Part shown: positions 55,844-63,969 of the stretch, piece after piece
Position numbering within the stretch: the stretch's first letter is position 1
Layout of the letters: every line of letters starts with the position of its first letter
Assembly: GCA_910579965.1 (NCBI GenBank)
Contig: CAJTWF010000009.1
Location: forward strand, 5,183 to 69,182
Direction: 5' to 3'
DNA from: an uncultured Oscillospiraceae bacterium
GTDB lineage: Bacteria; Bacillota; Clostridia; Oscillospirales; Oscillospiraceae
DNA: 64,000 bases
Notes under the pieces: model-generated
Database searches by the model: none
Told to the model about the DNA's origin: nothing
The model's input: the letters and a program-made list of their open reading frames with translations, nothing else
Program-made: the position numbers and the translations under genes

Positions 55844-56691
55844 TACTGAGCGCCTCCTTCTTTCTTCTCAGGACGGGGACCGCGGAAGCCGCCGCCCTGT
55901 CCGTCGCGGCGGGGGCCGCGGGTGTCGTTGCTGCGGTTGAAACCGCCGCGGTTGTCACGGTTGAAGCCTCCACGGCGATCGCCATCCCGGCGGGGGCGGC
56001 GCTCACGGCGCTCCTCATAGGGCTTGGAGGTGTCGATGGTGCGGGGGGTGGTGCGCAGGGCCTGGCTGAGGACCTCGCCCTTGTAGATCCACACCTTCAC
56101 GCCGATGCGGCCAAAGGTGGTGGCGGCCTCCGCGAAGCCGTACTCAATGTCGGCCCGGATGGTCTGCAGGGGGATGGTGCCCTCGTGGTAGTGCTCCACG
56201 CCCGCGATCTCGCGGCCGCCCAGACGGCCGGAGCAGCAGCACTTGATGCCCTTGGCGCCGGCCCGCATGGCCCGGCCCATGGCGTTCTTCATGGCCCGGC
56301 GGTGGGAGATGCGCTTCTCCAGCTGCTGGGCGATGTTCTCCGCCACCAGCTGGGCGTTCATGTCCGGGGAGCGGACCTCCACGATGTTGAGCTTGGTGGG
56401 CTTGCCGATCATCTTCTCCACCTCCAGACGGGTGGCCTCGATGTCCTTGCCCTCCTTGCCGATCACCATGCCCGGGCGGGCGCAGTGGAGGAAGATGGTC
56501 ACGCCGCCGTTGGAGCGCTCGATCTCCACCTTGGGCACCTGGGCGTTGTACAGCTTCTTCTTCAGGCAGTCGCGGATCCTCTTGTCCTCGACAAGCAGGT
56601 CTCCCACCTTCTCGCTGCTGGCATACCAACGGGAATCCCAGTCCTTGATGACGCCCACGCGCATGCCGTGGGGATTAACTTTCTGTCCCAT
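55843..56691 (-). CDS. rpsC: 30S ribosomal protein S3 with an extended RGG-rich tail
   Basis: A 282-residue S3. Residues 1 to about 222 are the usual KH and C-terminal domains ('MGQKVNPHGMRVGVIKDWDSRWYA', 'GMVIGKEGKDIEATRLEVEKMIGKPTKLNIVEV', 'GRLGGREIAGVEHYHEGTIPLQTIRADIEYGFAEAATTFGRIGVKVWIYKGEV'). Firmicute S3 usually ends near residue 220. Here about 60 extra residues follow, made of Arg/Gly/Asp/Asn repeats such as 'RRGGFNRDNRGGFNRSNDTRG', resembling RNA-binding RGG boxes. One base overlaps rplP. Confidence 0.96.
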   Translation of the reverse strand: MGQKVNPHGMRVGVIKDWDSRWYASSEKVGDLLVEDKRIRDCLKKKLYNAQVPKVEIERSNGGVTIFLHCARPGMVIGKEGKDIEATRLEVEKMIGKPTKLNIVEVRSPDMNAQLVAENIAQQLEKRISHRRAMKNAMGRAMRAGAKGIKCCCSGRLGGREIAGVEHYHEGTIPLQTIRADIEYGFAEAATTFGRIGVKVWIYKGEVLSQALRTTPRTIDTSKPYEERRERRPRRDGDRRGGFNRDNRGGFNRSNDTRGPRRDGQGGGFRGPRPEKKEGGAQ

Positions 56692-56706
56692 AAACTGTCT
56701 CCTCCC

Positions 56707-57042
56707 TTATTCCTTCTCCGCGACCGCCAGGGTCACATGAGAGGTCCTCTTGTTGATCCGGTAGGCGCGGCCCTGGGCCCGGGGCATCACCCTCTTGAGG
56801 ATGGGGCCCGGCGCGGCAAACACCTGGGAGACGTAGAGGCTCTCCACATCCATGCTGAAATTGTTCTCCGCGTTGGCCACGGCGCTCTTGAGGAGCTTAA
56901 TCATGGGCTCAGAGGCAGCCTTGGGGGTCTGCATGAGGATGGCCATAGCGGTGTTCACATCCTTGCCGCGGATCAGATCGGCGACGATCTGCACCTTGCG
57001 GGGAGCGATGCGGAGATATTTCAAATAGGCTTTTGCTTCCAT
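56707..57042 (-). CDS. rplV: 50S ribosomal protein L22
   Basis: A 111-residue protein whose loop lines the exit tunnel. 'MEAKAYLKYLRIAPRKVQIVADLIRGKDVNTAMAILMQTPKAASEPMIKLLKSAVANAENNFSMDVESLYVSQVFAAPGPILKRVMPRAQGRAYRINKRTSHVTLAV' is complete. The ATG at 57042 is used. An ATG 12 bases upstream abuts the GGAGG site and is unlikely. Confidence 0.96.
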   Translation of the reverse strand: MEAKAYLKYLRIAPRKVQIVADLIRGKDVNTAMAILMQTPKAASEPMIKLLKSAVANAENNFSMDVESLYVSQVFAAPGPILKRVMPRAQGRAYRINKRTSHVTLAVAEKE

Positions 57043-57063
57043 TTTATTCTGCATCCTCCTTCA

Positions 57064-57327
57064 TTATTTGCCCTTGGCGTGGCCGCGGAAGGTCCGGGTG
57101 GGGGCGAACTCACCCAGCTTGTGGCCCACCATGTCCTCCTGAATGTAGACGGGCACATGCTTGCGGCCGTCGTGGACGGCGATGGTGTGGCCCACAAAGG
57201 CGGGGTAGATGGTGGAGCTGCGGCTCCAGGTCTTCAGCACCGACTTCTTGCCGGAATTGTTCATTTCCTCGACCCGCTTGAGAAGCTCAGGAGCAACAAA
57301 GGGGCCTTTCTTGATGGATCTGCTCAT
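57064..57327 (-). CDS. rpsS: 30S ribosomal protein S19
   Basis: An 87-residue head protein partnered with S13: 'MSRSIKKGPFVAPELLKRVEEMNNSGKKSVLKTWSRSSTIYPAFVGHTIAVHDGRKHVPVYIQEDMVGHKLGEFAPTRTFRGHAKGK'. A few residues shorter than many homologues but otherwise standard. It is 15 bases after rplB. Confidence 0.97.
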   Translation of the reverse strand: MSRSIKKGPFVAPELLKRVEEMNNSGKKSVLKTWSRSSTIYPAFVGHTIAVHDGRKHVPVYIQEDMVGHKLGEFAPTRTFRGHAKGK

Positions 57328-57342
57328 ATCTTCCTGCCTCCT

Positions 57343-58179
57343 TTACTTCACGTTCCGACGCTTGACGATGAACTTGTCCGTGGGATTCTTCGTCTTGCGG
57401 GTCTTGTAGCCCAGAGCGGGCTTGCCCCAGGGGGTGACGGGGCCGGGACGGCCCACAGGGCTCTTGCCCTCGCCGCCGCCGTGGGGGTGGTCGCAGGGGT
57501 TCATGACGGAACCGCGGACCGTGGGACGCCAGCCCATGTTGCGCTTGCGGCCGGCCTTGCCGATCTGGATGTTCTCGTGGTCGATATTGCCCACCTGGCC
57601 GATGGTGGCCATGCAGTTGAGCCGCACGATGCGCACTTCGCCGGAAGGCATACGGACCTGGGCATCGCTGCCCTCCTTGGCCATGAGCTGGGCGCTGGTG
57701 CCGGCGGAGCGGACCAGCTGGCCGCCCTTGCCGGGGTGCATCTCGATGTTGTGGATGACCGTACCAACAGGGATGTTGGCCAGGGGCAGGGCGTTGCCGG
57801 GCTTGATGTCGGCGGCGGAGGAGGAGAGAACCTTGTCGCCGGCAGCCAGGCCCACAGGGGCCAGGATATAGCGGCGCTCGCCGTCCTCGTACTCCACCAG
57901 CGCGATGTTGGCGCTGCGGTTGGGATCGTACTCCAGGCGCAGGACCGTGGCGGGCATATCCACCTTGTCCCGCTTGAAGTCGATGATGCGGTACTTGCGC
58001 TTGTTGCCGCCGCCGCGGTGGCGGACGGTGATGCGGCCGTAGCTGTTGCGACCGGCGTTCTTCTTGAGCACCTGGGTAAGGCTGGGCTCGGGCTTGGCCT
58101 TCTTATCCACGCCGTCGAAGCCGGAGACCGTCATGTGCCGGCGGGACGGGGTAGTCGGCTTAAATGTTTTAATAGACAT
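57343..58179 (-). CDS. rplB: 50S ribosomal protein L2
   Basis: A 278-residue protein required for peptidyl transferase and subunit joining. 'GRNSYGRITVRHRGGGNKRKYRIIDFKRDKVDMPATVLRLEYDPNRSANIALV' and the C-terminal 'GWRPTVRGSVMNPCDHPHGGGEGKSPVGRPGPVTPWGKPALGYKTRKTKNPTDKFIVKRR', with the conserved His in 'MNPCDHPHGGGEG', are intact. Confidence 0.97.
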   Translation of the reverse strand: MSIKTFKPTTPSRRHMTVSGFDGVDKKAKPEPSLTQVLKKNAGRNSYGRITVRHRGGGNKRKYRIIDFKRDKVDMPATVLRLEYDPNRSANIALVEYEDGERRYILAPVGLAAGDKVLSSSAADIKPGNALPLANIPVGTVIHNIEMHPGKGGQLVRSAGTSAQLMAKEGSDAQVRMPSGEVRIVRLNCMATIGQVGNIDHENIQIGKAGRKRNMGWRPTVRGSVMNPCDHPHGGGEGKSPVGRPGPVTPWGKPALGYKTRKTKNPTDKFIVKRRNVK

Positions 58180-58194
58180 GATTCACTCTCCTCC

Positions 58195-58488
58195 TTACAC
58201 CATGCCCTCGAAGAGCTCGATGGTCTTGGAATCCTCGGTCAGCTGCACGATGGCCTTCTTCCACTCCTTGGTGCGGCCGGGACGGCCCGCGCCCACGCGC
58301 TTGGCCTTGCCGGGGACGATCATGGTATTGACCTTGGCGACCTTGACGCCGAAGACCTCCTCTACGGCCTTCCTGATCTCGACCTTGCCCGCGGAGGGGG
58401 CAACCTCAAAGACATACTTCTTGTCAGCCGCGCCGGCCATGGAGCGCTCGGTGATGACGGGGCGAATGATAACATCATAGGAAATCAT
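58195..58488 (-). CDS. rplW: 50S ribosomal protein L23
   Basis: A 97-residue exit-tunnel protein that docks trigger factor and SRP. 'YDVIIRPVITERSMAGAADKKYVFEVAPSAGKVEIRKAVEEVFGVKVAKVNTMIVPGKAKRVGAGRPGRTKEWKKAIVQLTEDSKTIELFEGMV' is standard. ATGA overlaps rplD by four bases. Confidence 0.97.
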   Translation of the reverse strand: MISYDVIIRPVITERSMAGAADKKYVFEVAPSAGKVEIRKAVEEVFGVKVAKVNTMIVPGKAKRVGAGRPGRTKEWKKAIVQLTEDSKTIELFEGMV

Positions 58489-59102
58489 GCGTACACCTCC
58501 TCGATAGTGGCGAGGGCGGCCTGATCGATCACCAGGTACTTGGCGTTCACGAGGTCATAGACGCTCAGAATGCGGGCGGTGGTGGTCAGGACGCCGGGGA
58601 TGTTGCGCGCGCTCTTGACCACGGCCTCGTTGACCTCGGGGGTGATGACGACGGCCTTGCCGTCGCACTTCACAGCGTCCAGGAAGCCCTGGAAGGCCTT
58701 GGTCTTGATGGCGTCCATCCGGATGGAGTCCACCACGATGATCTTCTCCTGCGCCGCCTTGGCGGACAGGACGCTCTTGAGCGCCAGACGCTTGACCTTC
58801 TTGTTGAGCACGTAGCTGTAGGAGCGGGGCTTGGGGGCGAACACGATGCCGCCGTGGGTCCACTGGGGCGCCCGGGTGCTGCCCTGACGGGCGTGGCCGG
58901 TGCCCTTCTGACGCCAGGGCTTTCTGCCGCCGCCGGAGACCTCGGCGCGGGTGAGCGCGCTCTGGGTGCCCTGCCGGCAGTTGGCCAGGTGGTTTTTCAC
59001 CACTTCATGCACAACGTGCATATTGGGCTCGATTCCAAAAATGGCGGCGTTCAGCTCCACCTCGCCGACCTGATTGCCGGCCATGTTCAAAACTTTCGTC
59101 AT
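58485..59102 (-). CDS. rplD: 50S ribosomal protein L4
   Basis: A 205-residue protein whose extended loop ('RAEVSGGGRKPWRQKGTGHARQGSTRAPQWTHGGIVFAPKPRSYSY') reaches the exit tunnel near the macrolide site. In E. coli it represses the S10 operon through the leader RNA. Such control is not established in Firmicutes, but a long leader is present here upstream of rpsJ. Confidence 0.97.
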   Translation of the reverse strand: MTKVLNMAGNQVGEVELNAAIFGIEPNMHVVHEVVKNHLANCRQGTQSALTRAEVSGGGRKPWRQKGTGHARQGSTRAPQWTHGGIVFAPKPRSYSYVLNKKVKRLALKSVLSAKAAQEKIIVVDSIRMDAIKTKAFQGFLDAVKCDGKAVVITPEVNEAVVKSARNIPGVLTTTARILSVYDLVNAKYLVIDQAALATIEEVYA

Positions 59103-59123
59103 TTCTCAGCACTCTCCTTTCCC

Positions 59124-59846
59124 TTAACGTCTCGCGGAGGCCTTCTGCGGATTGACGCGGGCAGAAGCCTTCTGCGGGTTGGCGCTGATACCGGCGCCGC
59201 CCTTCTTGACGACGATGGTCTTGGCGGTGGAGCGGATGGTGACCAGCCCGCCCTTGGGGCCGGGGATCGCGCCGCGCACCACAATCATGTTCAGCTCAGG
59301 ATCCACCTTCACCACGTCCAGGTTCATCACCGTCACCTGGTCCACGCCCATGTGGCCCGCGCCGATCTTGCCCTTGAAGATGCGGCTGGGATCGGTGCCG
59401 GAGCCCATGGAGCCCGCGTGGCGGGCAACGGGGCCGGTGCCGTGGGTGGCCTTGAGGGTGTGGGCCCCGTGGCGCTTGACAACGCCGGCGTAGCCGTGGC
59501 CCTTGCTGATGCCCGTGACGTCCACGTGATCGCCTGCGGCGAAGGCGTCCGCCTTCACCACATCGCCCACGTTCATCTCGGCGGCCTTGCTGAGCTTGAA
59601 TTCCTTCAGGTGCTTCTTGGGGGACACGCCGGCCTTGTCCAGGTGGCCCTTCTCAGGCTTGGTCAGCTTGCGCTCGGGGACGTCCTCGAAGCCCAGCTGC
59701 ACGGCCTCGTAGCCGTCCTTCTCGGCGGTCTTTTTCTGCACCACGACGCAGGGTCCGGCCTCGATGACGGTGACCGGAATGACCTTGCCGTCGGTGTCGA
59801 AGATCTGGCTCATGCCGACCTTCTTGCCGATGATCGCTTTCTCCAT
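59124..59846 (-). CDS. rplC: 50S ribosomal protein L3
   Basis: A 240-residue protein that organises the peptidyl transferase centre. 'MEKAIIGKKVGMSQIFDTDGKVIPVTVIEAGPCVVVQ', 'DVTGISKGHGYAGVVKRHG' and 'GSGTDPSRIFKGKIGAGHMGVDQVTVMNLDVVKVDPELNMIVVRGAIPGPKGGLVTIR' are conserved. The protein is about 25-30 residues longer than usual. The added C-terminus contains a tandem repeat NPQKASAR-VNPQKASAR, visible at DNA level as repeated GCCTTCTGCGG. A 178-bp gap with GC-rich hairpins separates it from rpsJ. Confidence 0.96.
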   Translation of the reverse strand: MEKAIIGKKVGMSQIFDTDGKVIPVTVIEAGPCVVVQKKTAEKDGYEAVQLGFEDVPERKLTKPEKGHLDKAGVSPKKHLKEFKLSKAAEMNVGDVVKADAFAAGDHVDVTGISKGHGYAGVVKRHGAHTLKATHGTGPVARHAGSMGSGTDPSRIFKGKIGAGHMGVDQVTVMNLDVVKVDPELNMIVVRGAIPGPKGGLVTIRSTAKTIVVKKGGAGISANPQKASARVNPQKASARR

Positions 59847-60024
59847 TGTGATTCTCCTTTATCATAAGGTTATTGGTCGGCGCAGTCTCGGCCGCGGCGA
59901 CTTGACCCCGCCCGCCTCACGCAAGTCGGCGGACTGATGGGTAACTAGGGTTGGGCGGCGCCCCGCTCCGGCGGGGGCCGCATGTCCGGCGGGACGAACG
60001 CCCGCCTCCGGCGCGGCCTCAGCC

Positions 60025-60333
60025 TCAGAGCTTGATCTCGATCTCCACGCCGGCGGGCAGCTCCAGGCTCATCAGGGCCTCCACGGTCTTGGGGCTGGAG
60101 TTGCTGATATCAATCAGGCGCTTGTGGGTGCGGCGCTCAAACTGCTCACGGCTGTCCTTGTACTTGTGGACCGCCCGGAGGATGGTGACAACCTCCTTCT
60201 TGGTGGGCAGGGGGATGGGGCCGGAGACGGAAGCGCCGGTGCGCTTGGCGGTCTCGACGATCTTATAAGCGGACTGGTCGATGACCTGGTGATCGTAGGC
60301 CTTCAGGCGGATGCGGATCGTTTCTTTTGCCAT
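60025..60333 (-). CDS. rpsJ: 30S ribosomal protein S10
   Basis: A 102-residue head protein, also known as NusE because it joins antitermination complexes with NusB. 'ETIRIRLKAYDHQVIDQSAYKIVETAKRTGASVSGPIPLPTKKEVVTILRAVHKYKDSREQFERRTHKRLIDI' is standard. The ATG at 60333 has GGAGG nine bases upstream; longer frames run into the leader. First gene of the S10-spc-alpha cluster. Confidence 0.97.
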   Translation of the reverse strand: MAKETIRIRLKAYDHQVIDQSAYKIVETAKRTGASVSGPIPLPTKKEVVTILRAVHKYKDSREQFERRTHKRLIDISNSSPKTVEALMSLELPAGVEIEIKL

Positions 60334-60440
60334 TTGCTCGTTCCTCCATGTTGTTGTACAAAGTAGTTTCAGTCTGTTCCTTACTCTGTACGGCGGGAAA
60401 GTTCTTTCCACTTATCCATGCGTATCATTCCAGCTCATAG

Positions 60441-60465
60441 AAAATACCGGCGCAAAAGGCCGGTA
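60441..60465 (-). terminator. Hairpin with T-run in the S10-operon leader (possible attenuator)
   Basis: On the transcript a 7-bp GC-rich stem (60459-60465 with 60445-60451) is followed by TTTTC (complement of 60440-60444). It lies about 150 nt downstream of the promoter and about 110 nt before rpsJ. It has the form of a weak intrinsic terminator that could serve growth-rate or L4-type control. Confidence 0.45.
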
Positions 60466-60611
60466 CATGTCCATGGCGCGGCGATCTACGCTGCGGAAAG
60501 GACCTTCTCAGCCGCCCGATTATCGGACATACTCCGCGGAAGTTACCGGCTCGCGCCGCAATCTCCCGCATCATCGCAGTGCCGGCAGGACAGTCCTGCA
60601 CAAGCTAGACC

Positions 60612-60640
60612 AGTATATCCCACGGGCCGGAGAATGTCAA
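60612..60640 (-). promoter_or_regulatory. Main promoter of the S10-spc-alpha ribosomal-protein cluster
   Basis: On the minus strand TTGACA (60640-60635), exactly 17 nt and TATACT (60617-60612). Transcription would start near 60605, giving a leader of about 270 nt before rpsJ. The 476-bp gap 60334-60809 otherwise holds only the leader hairpin and the divergent promoter of the HAD gene. Confidence 0.85.
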
Positions 60641-60743
60641 TAGAAAGTTCTCTTTTTTTCATAAAAATTTCCCGATTTTTTCTATGTATTCTCCAGAAAC
60701 ACCCCTGTCCGCTGCTCCGCGCCAGATATTCCCCGCAAAGGGT

Positions 60744-60772
60744 TTGCCTTCCCCGCCCGCCTGTGGTATACT
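60744..60772 (+). promoter_or_regulatory. Promoter of the HAD phosphatase gene
   Basis: TTGCCT (60744-60749), 17 nt and TATACT (60767-60772) lie 37 bases before the GTG start at 60810. Confidence 0.7.
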
Positions 60773-60809
60773 CACAGGTACTACATATAAATAAGGAGGA
60801 ACCGGTCAC

Positions 60810-61577
60810 GTGATAAAGGCGGTCTTTTTTGATATAGACGGAACCCTGCTCTCCCACGCCAGCGGCGGCGTCCCGGAGAGCGCCAGGAGGGCCCTGGCCC
60901 TGCTGGCGGAGCGGGGCGTCCCGCGGTTTCTGGCCACCGGGCGGCACATCCTGGAGATCCACCGCCTCCTTCCGGACCTGTCCTTTGACGGCTGCGTGAC
61001 CCTCAACGGCCAGATCTGCCTGGACGGCCAGGAGCACATCCTCTTCGACGCGCCCTTCCCTCCGGCGGACGCCCGGCAGGCGGTCTCCATCTTCCGGCGG
61101 CGGGAGGCGCCGGCCATGCTCGTCCAGCGGGACCGGATGTACATCAACTTTGTGGACGGCGCGGTGCGCCAGGCCCAGAGGGCCATCTCCTCCCCCATCC
61201 CCCCGGCCGGGACGTACCAGGAGGGGCCCATCTACCAGCTCATCGTCTACGGCGGCGGCGCGGAGGCCGGCGCCGCGCTCCGCCAGCTCCCCGGCTGCAA
61301 GATGAGCCGGTGGAATGACCACGCCGTGGACATCCTCCCCAGGAGCGGTGGCAAGGTGCTGGGGATCGGGCAGTTCCTCCGCCGCCTGTCCCTGGACTGG
61401 AGCGAGATCATGGCCTTTGGCGACGGGGAGAACGACGTGGACATGCTCCGCTGCGCCGGTGTGGGCGTGGCCATGGGCAACGCGGAGGCCGCGGTCAAGG
61501 CAGCGGCGGACTATGTGACGGCGGACGTGGACCAGGACGGAATCTACAGGGCCCTGGAGCACTACGGACTGCTGTAG
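60810..61577 (+). CDS. HAD-superfamily hydrolase, Cof type (IIB)
   Basis: A 255-residue phosphatase. Motif I 'FFDIDGTLLS' carries the nucleophile and acid Asp pair, motif II is 'FLATGRH', motif III is the Lys in 'GGKVLGI', and motif IV is 'MAFGDGENDVDMLRCAG' with the Mg-binding acids. A type IIB cap lies between. Cof-type enzymes dephosphorylate sugar phosphates, FMN or pyridoxal phosphate, and the substrate cannot be predicted. The start is GTG at 60810 behind AAGGAGG. Single-gene unit divergent from the ribosomal cluster. Confidence 0.92.
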   Translation: MIKAVFFDIDGTLLSHASGGVPESARRALALLAERGVPRFLATGRHILEIHRLLPDLSFDGCVTLNGQICLDGQEHILFDAPFPPADARQAVSIFRRREAPAMLVQRDRMYINFVDGAVRQAQRAISSPIPPAGTYQEGPIYQLIVYGGGAEAGAALRQLPGCKMSRWNDHAVDILPRSGGKVLGIGQFLRRLSLDWSEIMAFGDGENDVDMLRCAGVGVAMGNAEAAVKAAADYVTADVDQDGIYRALEHYGLL

Positions 61578-61587
61578 GCGCGAAAAC

Positions 61588-61619
61588 AGGGGCGGCATGG
61601 CGATTGCCATGCCGCCCCT
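61588..61619. terminator. Bidirectional terminator between the HAD and lysozyme genes
   Basis: A perfect 14-bp stem with a GATT loop (61588-61601/61606-61619) lies 10 bases after the HAD stop and 16 bases before the end of the convergent lysozyme gene. T-rich DNA borders both sides. Confidence 0.8.
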
Positions 61620-61635
61620 TCTATTATCATTTTAA

Positions 61636-63720
61636 TCAGTAGGGGATAAACGCCAGGTCCATGTCCACGTTGCCCTCGATCCCCGGCACGCTGCCCTTGT
61701 CGCTGTACTGCCAGATGCGGTAGTTGTAGTACATGCTGGGGGTGGAGGCGTACTGGGCAAACCACACGTCGTAGCCCACCAGCCGGTCCAGCTGGTAGTG
61801 GGTGTAGCCCACGGGGAGGTTGTAGTAGATCATGGGCGTGTACCCCGCCATCGCCACGCTCTGGCAGAAGGTGACGGCGCAGTCGGTGAGGGTGGTGTTG
61901 CTCAGGCCGGCGGTCCTGGCCCCGCTGGCGCTGATGACCTCCCAGTCGTAGACCACCGGGTACTCCAGGTACGCGCCGTTCAGGTTCTCCAGTACGAACC
62001 GGGCCTCCTCCTCCGCCTCGGCGGTGGTGATGGCCTGGGAGAAGAAGTACACGCCTATCTTGATCCCCGCCGCCCGTGCGCCGGCCAGATTCTTCTGGAA
62101 GCAGCTGTCCAGGTTGATGGTGCCCTCGCTGCCGTAGCCCCGGTAGCCCAGGCGGAGGAAGGCGAACTCCACGCCGGAGGCCGCCACCTTCTGCCAGTCG
62201 ATCTCCCCCTGGTGGGAGGAGACGTCGATGCCGATGGCGGTGACGTAGGCGGGGTCATTGTAGTGCATGATGCTGCCGTTCTGCACAAAGAGGTTGCGGT
62301 TGTAGGGGGCTGCCGGGACGGAGCGCAGCAGGGGCAGGGTCTTGTCCCGGTACTGGATGAACCCAGACTGGGCGGGATCATTCTTCGGCGTATAGCTCCA
62401 GCTGCTGACCCGGGACACGATGGCGCACATCTCCGCCCGGTTGATGCCGTCAAAGGGGTAGTAGAACCGCTGGCCGCCTACGGCGGTGCCGTTGAGGATG
62501 CCCTCCTCGTAGAGGGCCAGGGCGTAGCCGTCGTCAATGTCCGCGAAGGGGGTCGCCCCCTCCCGGGGCAGGATGTCCAGGGCGATGGCGGTGATCCGGG
62601 CGATGGTGAGGCGGCTGATGGTGCCGTCCAGGTCCATGATCTCCCCCGGGGCCACGCACCCCAGGCTCTCAGCCAGGGCCAGATAGTTCCCCGCCCAGTG
62701 GCCGCTGGAGGTGTTGCCCGGGTCCTGATATCCGGCGGCCGTGAGAATCAGCTTCAGGGCCTCCCCGGCCTTCAGCTGTCCGGCGGCCTGGAAGGTGCCG
62801 TCGGGATAGCCGCCCACAATCTTCTTGGCGCTCAGCTCCCGGACGTAGTCATAGAACCAATCCGTGGTCTTCACGTCGCTGTAGGGGTTGACCCAGGCGG
62901 ACAGGTCGACGTCGCTCCCGGTGCTGCCGCTCCCCTCCCCGTCCCAGGAGGCGGTGGCGTACAGGGGGGAGAGGGCCGGCTCCTCCCCGGTGAGGGCCAC
63001 GTTCCCGGCCGTGGTGTGCCAGCCCAGGAAGGTCCGGCCCCGGAGGGTGGGCTGGGGCAGCTGGCCGTAGGGCAGTCCCACGGGGTAGAACACGGTCCGG
63101 CTCTCCATCTCCCCGCCGCCGGGATCGAAGTGGATGTAGGTATAGGCCTGGGGCCCGTCGTTCTGGTAGCTGCCGTAGAGGAACAGATACGCCTCCCGCA
63201 GCCGGCGGGTCACCAGATTCTCCAGCACCGTGGTCCCCTGGTGGCACCAGGTTGCGATGGCGTTGACAATCTCCGCCTCCGTGTACTGGTGGACGCCGCT
63301 GATGAGGTAGGAGCAGAACCGGTGGGCCGGGTTGAGCCACTGTGTGCCCAGATTGTAGGTCATGTCCACCATGGCGTCAAACTGGTACTGGGTCACCTGG
63401 ATGCCGTAGGTAATGAGCAGGTGGTTCACCAGGTCCTCCGCCGTGACCACGGCCTCACGGAGCAGCCGCTCCGCCTCCTCCTCGCTGACGCCGTTGGGGT
63501 AGTCCGCCGGATCGCAGAGGGTGCCGTAGCCTATGTACCACTCCCCCTTGTCGCTGTAGGCCATGGACTTGAAGCCCTCGAACTCCTTGATGAACGCGAC
63601 GCCCTCGTCGCTGGTGGTATAGGTCTCCACCGCCAGGGCCGCGGCCGGCAGCAGCGTCAGCACCAGCAGCAGGCACAGGCCCATGGATATTATCTTTTTG
63701 ATGGGGGCGCTCTTTTTCAT
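61636..63720 (-). CDS. Secreted SLH protein with GH24 and GH25 lysozyme domains
   Basis: A 694-residue exported protein with four parts after signal peptide 1-30. Residues about 34-185 are a phage-type GH24 lysozyme ('FIKEFEGFKSMAYSDKGEWYIGYGTL', catalytic Glu48 by position). About 195-260 is a bacterial repeat of the Listeria-Bacteroides type ('FYPVGLPYGQLPQPTLRGRTFLGWHTTAG'). About 277-440 are three SLH domains. About 494-694 is a GH25 muramidase ('IGIDVSSHQGEIDW' with Asp499 and 'YDWEV' with Asp592/Glu594). Both enzymes cut the MurNAc-GlcNAc bond. SLH anchoring suggests action on the cell's own wall, for example in division or spore release, or on competitors. ATG at 63720. Confidence 0.9.
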   Translation of the reverse strand: MKKSAPIKKIISMGLCLLLVLTLLPAAALAVETYTTSDEGVAFIKEFEGFKSMAYSDKGEWYIGYGTLCDPADYPNGVSEEEAERLLREAVVTAEDLVNHLLITYGIQVTQYQFDAMVDMTYNLGTQWLNPAHRFCSYLISGVHQYTEAEIVNAIATWCHQGTTVLENLVTRRLREAYLFLYGSYQNDGPQAYTYIHFDPGGGEMESRTVFYPVGLPYGQLPQPTLRGRTFLGWHTTAGNVALTGEEPALSPLYATASWDGEGSGSTGSDVDLSAWVNPYSDVKTTDWFYDYVRELSAKKIVGGYPDGTFQAAGQLKAGEALKLILTAAGYQDPGNTSSGHWAGNYLALAESLGCVAPGEIMDLDGTISRLTIARITAIALDILPREGATPFADIDDGYALALYEEGILNGTAVGGQRFYYPFDGINRAEMCAIVSRVSSWSYTPKNDPAQSGFIQYRDKTLPLLRSVPAAPYNRNLFVQNGSIMHYNDPAYVTAIGIDVSSHQGEIDWQKVAASGVEFAFLRLGYRGYGSEGTINLDSCFQKNLAGARAAGIKIGVYFFSQAITTAEAEEEARFVLENLNGAYLEYPVVYDWEVISASGARTAGLSNTTLTDCAVTFCQSVAMAGYTPMIYYNLPVGYTHYQLDRLVGYDVWFAQYASTPSMYYNYRIWQYSDKGSVPGIEGNVDMDLAFIPY

Positions 63721-63909
63721 TAGATCGTCTCACTTTCCCGGGTCTTATGCCGCATAGATTTAGAAGCGACAATAGTTTACCATAATCGACAGGGAATGGG
63801 AAGCAAAACATTTCGAAATTAATAAATTTGTAATATGGGCGGGCTCCCACCGTCCCTTTTAAGATAAGTGCTGCTGGCGTATGACTCCGGCGGCTTCTGC
63901 AGAGGCATA

Positions 63910-63938
63910 TTGATATGGCAGGAGCCTTGTGCTATAAT
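63910..63938 (+). promoter_or_regulatory. Promoter of the gene cut by the window end
   Basis: TTGATA (63910-63915), 17 nt and TATAAT (63933-63938) lie 32 bases before the ATG at 63970. Confidence 0.75.
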
Positions 63939-63969
63939 CAGGTCAACAAATCGGAATTTGGAGGCCTCT

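Noticed and set aside
59847..60024. A gene or terminator between rplC and rpsJ
   Set aside because: The 178-bp stretch is GC-rich with hairpins (for example near 59955-59981) but no T-run and no credible small gene. A full terminator here would cut off the essential cluster.
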